In this document: positions 62,451-64,000 of the stretch, one piece after another
Layout of the letters: every line of letters begins with the position of its first letter
Position numbering within the stretch: the first letter of the stretch is position 1
Source of the DNA: Rhizobium lentis
Lineage (GTDB): Bacteria > Pseudomonadota > Alphaproteobacteria > Rhizobiales > Rhizobiaceae
Length of the DNA stretch: 64,000 nucleotides
Direction of reading: 5' to 3'
NCBI RefSeq assembly: GCF_017352135.1
Contig: NZ_CP071454.1
Span: 1,459,501 to 1,523,500, forward strand
Translations under genes and position numbers: made by a program
Notes under the pieces: generated by a model
Told to the model about the DNA's origin: nothing
Seen by the model: the letters and a program-made list of their open reading frames with translations, nothing else
Database searches by the model: none

Positions 62451-63671
62451 ATGCGACCACAGGACAGACTCGCCGGAGCCGACTTTCTGCGCGCGATGGC
62501 CTGCCTGCTGGTGCTCGCTCACCATCTCGCGCTCCGGCTCGACATGCGCAGAATTCCCGACGAATTGGCGCCGACCGCAAACATCCTCCGCTTCGGCAAT
62601 TTCGGCGTCGCAATCTTCTTCGTGCTCAGTGGCTTCCTTCTTGCCCGCCCCTTCTGGCGCGCGCTCGACGCCGGCGACGGCATGCCAAGCCTTGGCAACT
62701 ACGCCATCCGCAGGGCGGCACGCATCGCTCCAGGCTTCTGGGTCGCCGCGAGCGTCGGCTTCATTCTCAGCCTGACGTTGCTTGCCCTGCCGCTGACGCC
62801 GGAGCTTGCGCTGCGCTACCTGTCCGGACTGCTGTTCATGAGCCAGTGGCATTGGCGCACGCTCTTTCCTGTCGAAGCCGACGGGCCGCTCTGGTCCATT
62901 CCCTTCGAGGTCACCAGCTACGTGCTCCTGCCGGTATGCTTTCTCCTGCTGTTTCGCTTACCCCCGCTGCGGCAGCGCCCATTCCTTGCCCGCTCCGTCT
63001 GGATCTGCGTCATTGCCGTCGTGCTTCTTGCCCATATGGCGATCCTGAACCTCTTTGCGCTCGACGACGTCGAGCGCGGCTGGGCGTATGGCCTGCAGGG
63101 TGGCGCGAAGGAATGGATGCCCAAATATAATCCGATCGGCTTCTTCGCCGTCTTCGCGCTCGGCGCGCTTGCCGCCGGCATCGAAGTCATGCTGCCTGCA
63201 AGACGCTCTTCCTGGTTTGATGCCACGGCCCTCCTAGCCCTTGCGGCAGCAGGCTACCGCCTCGTCGCATCGCCTGGCGGCACCCCCGAAGCCTACGGCT
63301 GGCTCGATATCCCCTATGGCTTTCCGGTCTTTCCGCTGGCGGTCGCGACGGCGCTCGTTTCACTAAGCCATTCGCAGCACGTGGGAAGACTGCTTGATAG
63401 CAGGCCAATCCGCTATATCGCAAAAATGTCTTTCGGCATCTATATCTGGCAGGAGATCATCCTGATCCTGATCCAGAGGCTCGATCCAGGATCGTTCGGC
63501 GTTTCCACACAAAACGTCGTCACCGGATGGCTGCAGTCGAGCGGGTTGGCCGTGGCGCTCGTCTTTCTGGTCGCAAGCCTCAGCTATTACCTGCTGGAGA
63601 GGCCGGCGATCGACATCGGGCACCGTCTCACGAGCCACCAGCCCAATCGAGCTACTCCTTTCAAAGTATAA
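62451..63671 (+). CDS. Acyltransferase family 3 membrane protein
   Basis: This is a 406-residue acyltransferase-3 (OafA/NodX-like) protein with about 10 hydrophobic segments. The family N-terminus is LAGADFLRAMACLLVLAHHL with the conserved HH pair. FFVLSGFLLARPFW and FGIYIWQEIILIL-type motifs follow. These enzymes O-acylate surface polysaccharides or Nod-factor-like glycans in the inner membrane. The ATG at 62451 follows AAGGCGGG; an ATG at 62430 is an alternative. It is not part of the thiamine unit, as far as can be seen. Confidence 0.88.
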   Translation: MRPQDRLAGADFLRAMACLLVLAHHLALRLDMRRIPDELAPTANILRFGNFGVAIFFVLSGFLLARPFWRALDAGDGMPSLGNYAIRRAARIAPGFWVAASVGFILSLTLLALPLTPELALRYLSGLLFMSQWHWRTLFPVEADGPLWSIPFEVTSYVLLPVCFLLLFRLPPLRQRPFLARSVWICVIAVVLLAHMAILNLFALDDVERGWAYGLQGGAKEWMPKYNPIGFFAVFALGALAAGIEVMLPARRSSWFDATALLALAAAGYRLVASPGGTPEAYGWLDIPYGFPVFPLAVATALVSLSHSQHVGRLLDSRPIRYIAKMSFGIYIWQEIILILIQRLDPGSFGVSTQNVVTGWLQSSGLAVALVFLVASLSYYLLERPAIDIGHRLTSHQPNRATPFKV

Positions 63672-63838
63672 ATCCTTCCACACCTCAACTAGAGGCATTA
63701 AGGTTAACAGGAATTACTCCCATTTTTGGCGTCTTTATGATTACTAATTTCCTAATGATATTGATGACAAACGATATCGCTCCATGTATTTGTCTCGCTG
63801 CGGCTCAGCTTCACACTTAAACTTGTGGATTTTGCGTA

Positions 63839-64000
63839 ATGAATGCTTTTACTTCGAAGAGAAACGCGCGCTTCGATTCGTCTCAGCGTCAGGACAAAAT
63901 CAGGTCGCTGGTCATTGCGAATTCCAACATCCGCCGGCCGGAGAGCTTTTCGCATGCCCAGGGAAGGATGGCTGTTCGTCTGGGGGTGAAGCGCCTGATC
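63839..64000 (+). CDS. Possible 5' end of a gene cut by the window edge
   Basis: An ATG at 63839 opens a frame running 54 codons to the window edge without a stop. The product begins MNAFTSKRNARFDSSQRQDK and is basic and polar. I do not recognise a family from this fragment, and the ribosome-binding site is weak (GTGGA). The 167 bases before it carry no other recognisable feature. Confidence 0.4.
   Translation, partial: MNAFTSKRNARFDSSQRQDKIRSLVIANSNIRRPESFSHAQGRMAVRLGVKRLI

Noticed and set aside
1..64000. CRISPR arrays, prophage, integrases other than xerD, transposases, toxin-antitoxin pairs
   Set aside because: I found none. XerD is the housekeeping recombinase, and the dispersed repeats seen are short palindromic elements.

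Overview
The window looks like chromosome from a Rhizobium of the etli/leguminosarum type. It is GC-rich. It carries a C4-pathway hemA, the aerobic cobalamin chelatase pair cobS/cobT, the NAD-dependent fds formate dehydrogenase, many ABC and TRAP importers, and dispersed palindromic intergenic repeats of the kind common in Rhizobiaceae. Most genes are ordinary core or transport genes. I see no CRISPR array, prophage, transposase or integrative element.

Layout. 1-14.3 kb is core: rpmB, a queuosine-precursor transporter, a small P-loop kinase-like gene, a phytase-like esterase, cobT/cobS, a J-domain protein divergent from bolA, a CorC-type membrane protein overlapping aroB and aroK, xerD, accA (frameshifted as given), an L,D-transpeptidase lipoprotein and a TusA-like protein. 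14.3-18.5 kb is a DctPQM TRAP transporter with its FadR-type regulator. 18.5-26.2 kb holds a CobW GTPase with a D,D-carboxypeptidase, an M20 amidohydrolase, tRNA-Arg(CCT), several small envelope genes and dxr. 26.2-33.5 kb is one minus-strand sugar operon: LacI regulator, binding protein, two permeases, a GH127 beta-L-arabinofuranosidase and an ATPase. 33.7-44.1 kb has hemA, a glycine-zipper lipoprotein, tamA and a very long tamB split by a one-base deletion. 44.3-48.1 kb has an Lrp regulator divergent from arginase and ornithine aminotransferase, then cheW and a dead chemoreceptor fragment. 48.1-57.2 kb is formate metabolism: an OFA transporter, fdsGBA-fdhD-fdsD and a LysR regulator. 57.2-64 kb has an ArsR regulator, a short-chain dehydrogenase, soxR, a TPP riboswitch with a thiamine-precursor ABC transporter, and an acyltransferase.

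The most interesting spot is 59077-59317. A soxS-like SoxR promoter (-35, 18-bp SoxR box, -10, 19-bp spacing) fires away from soxR. Instead of a recognisable gene it leads into about 200 nt with two clear hairpins and a strong intrinsic terminator. This may be a redox-induced small RNA or a leader with a mini-ORF. Just downstream, a TPP riboswitch precedes a decayed, truncated YkoF-like gene that is still joined by an ATGA overlap to the thiamine-precursor permease.

Two genes carry single-base deletions, accA near 12442 and tamB near 40707-40711. In tamB the evidence is internal: eight tandem units recur every 321 bp, and only the interval containing the break is 320 bp. A sequencing error is possible for both. 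Several operator-like palindromes sit where the adjacent regulators would be expected to bind (LacI, LysR, ArsR, SoxR).
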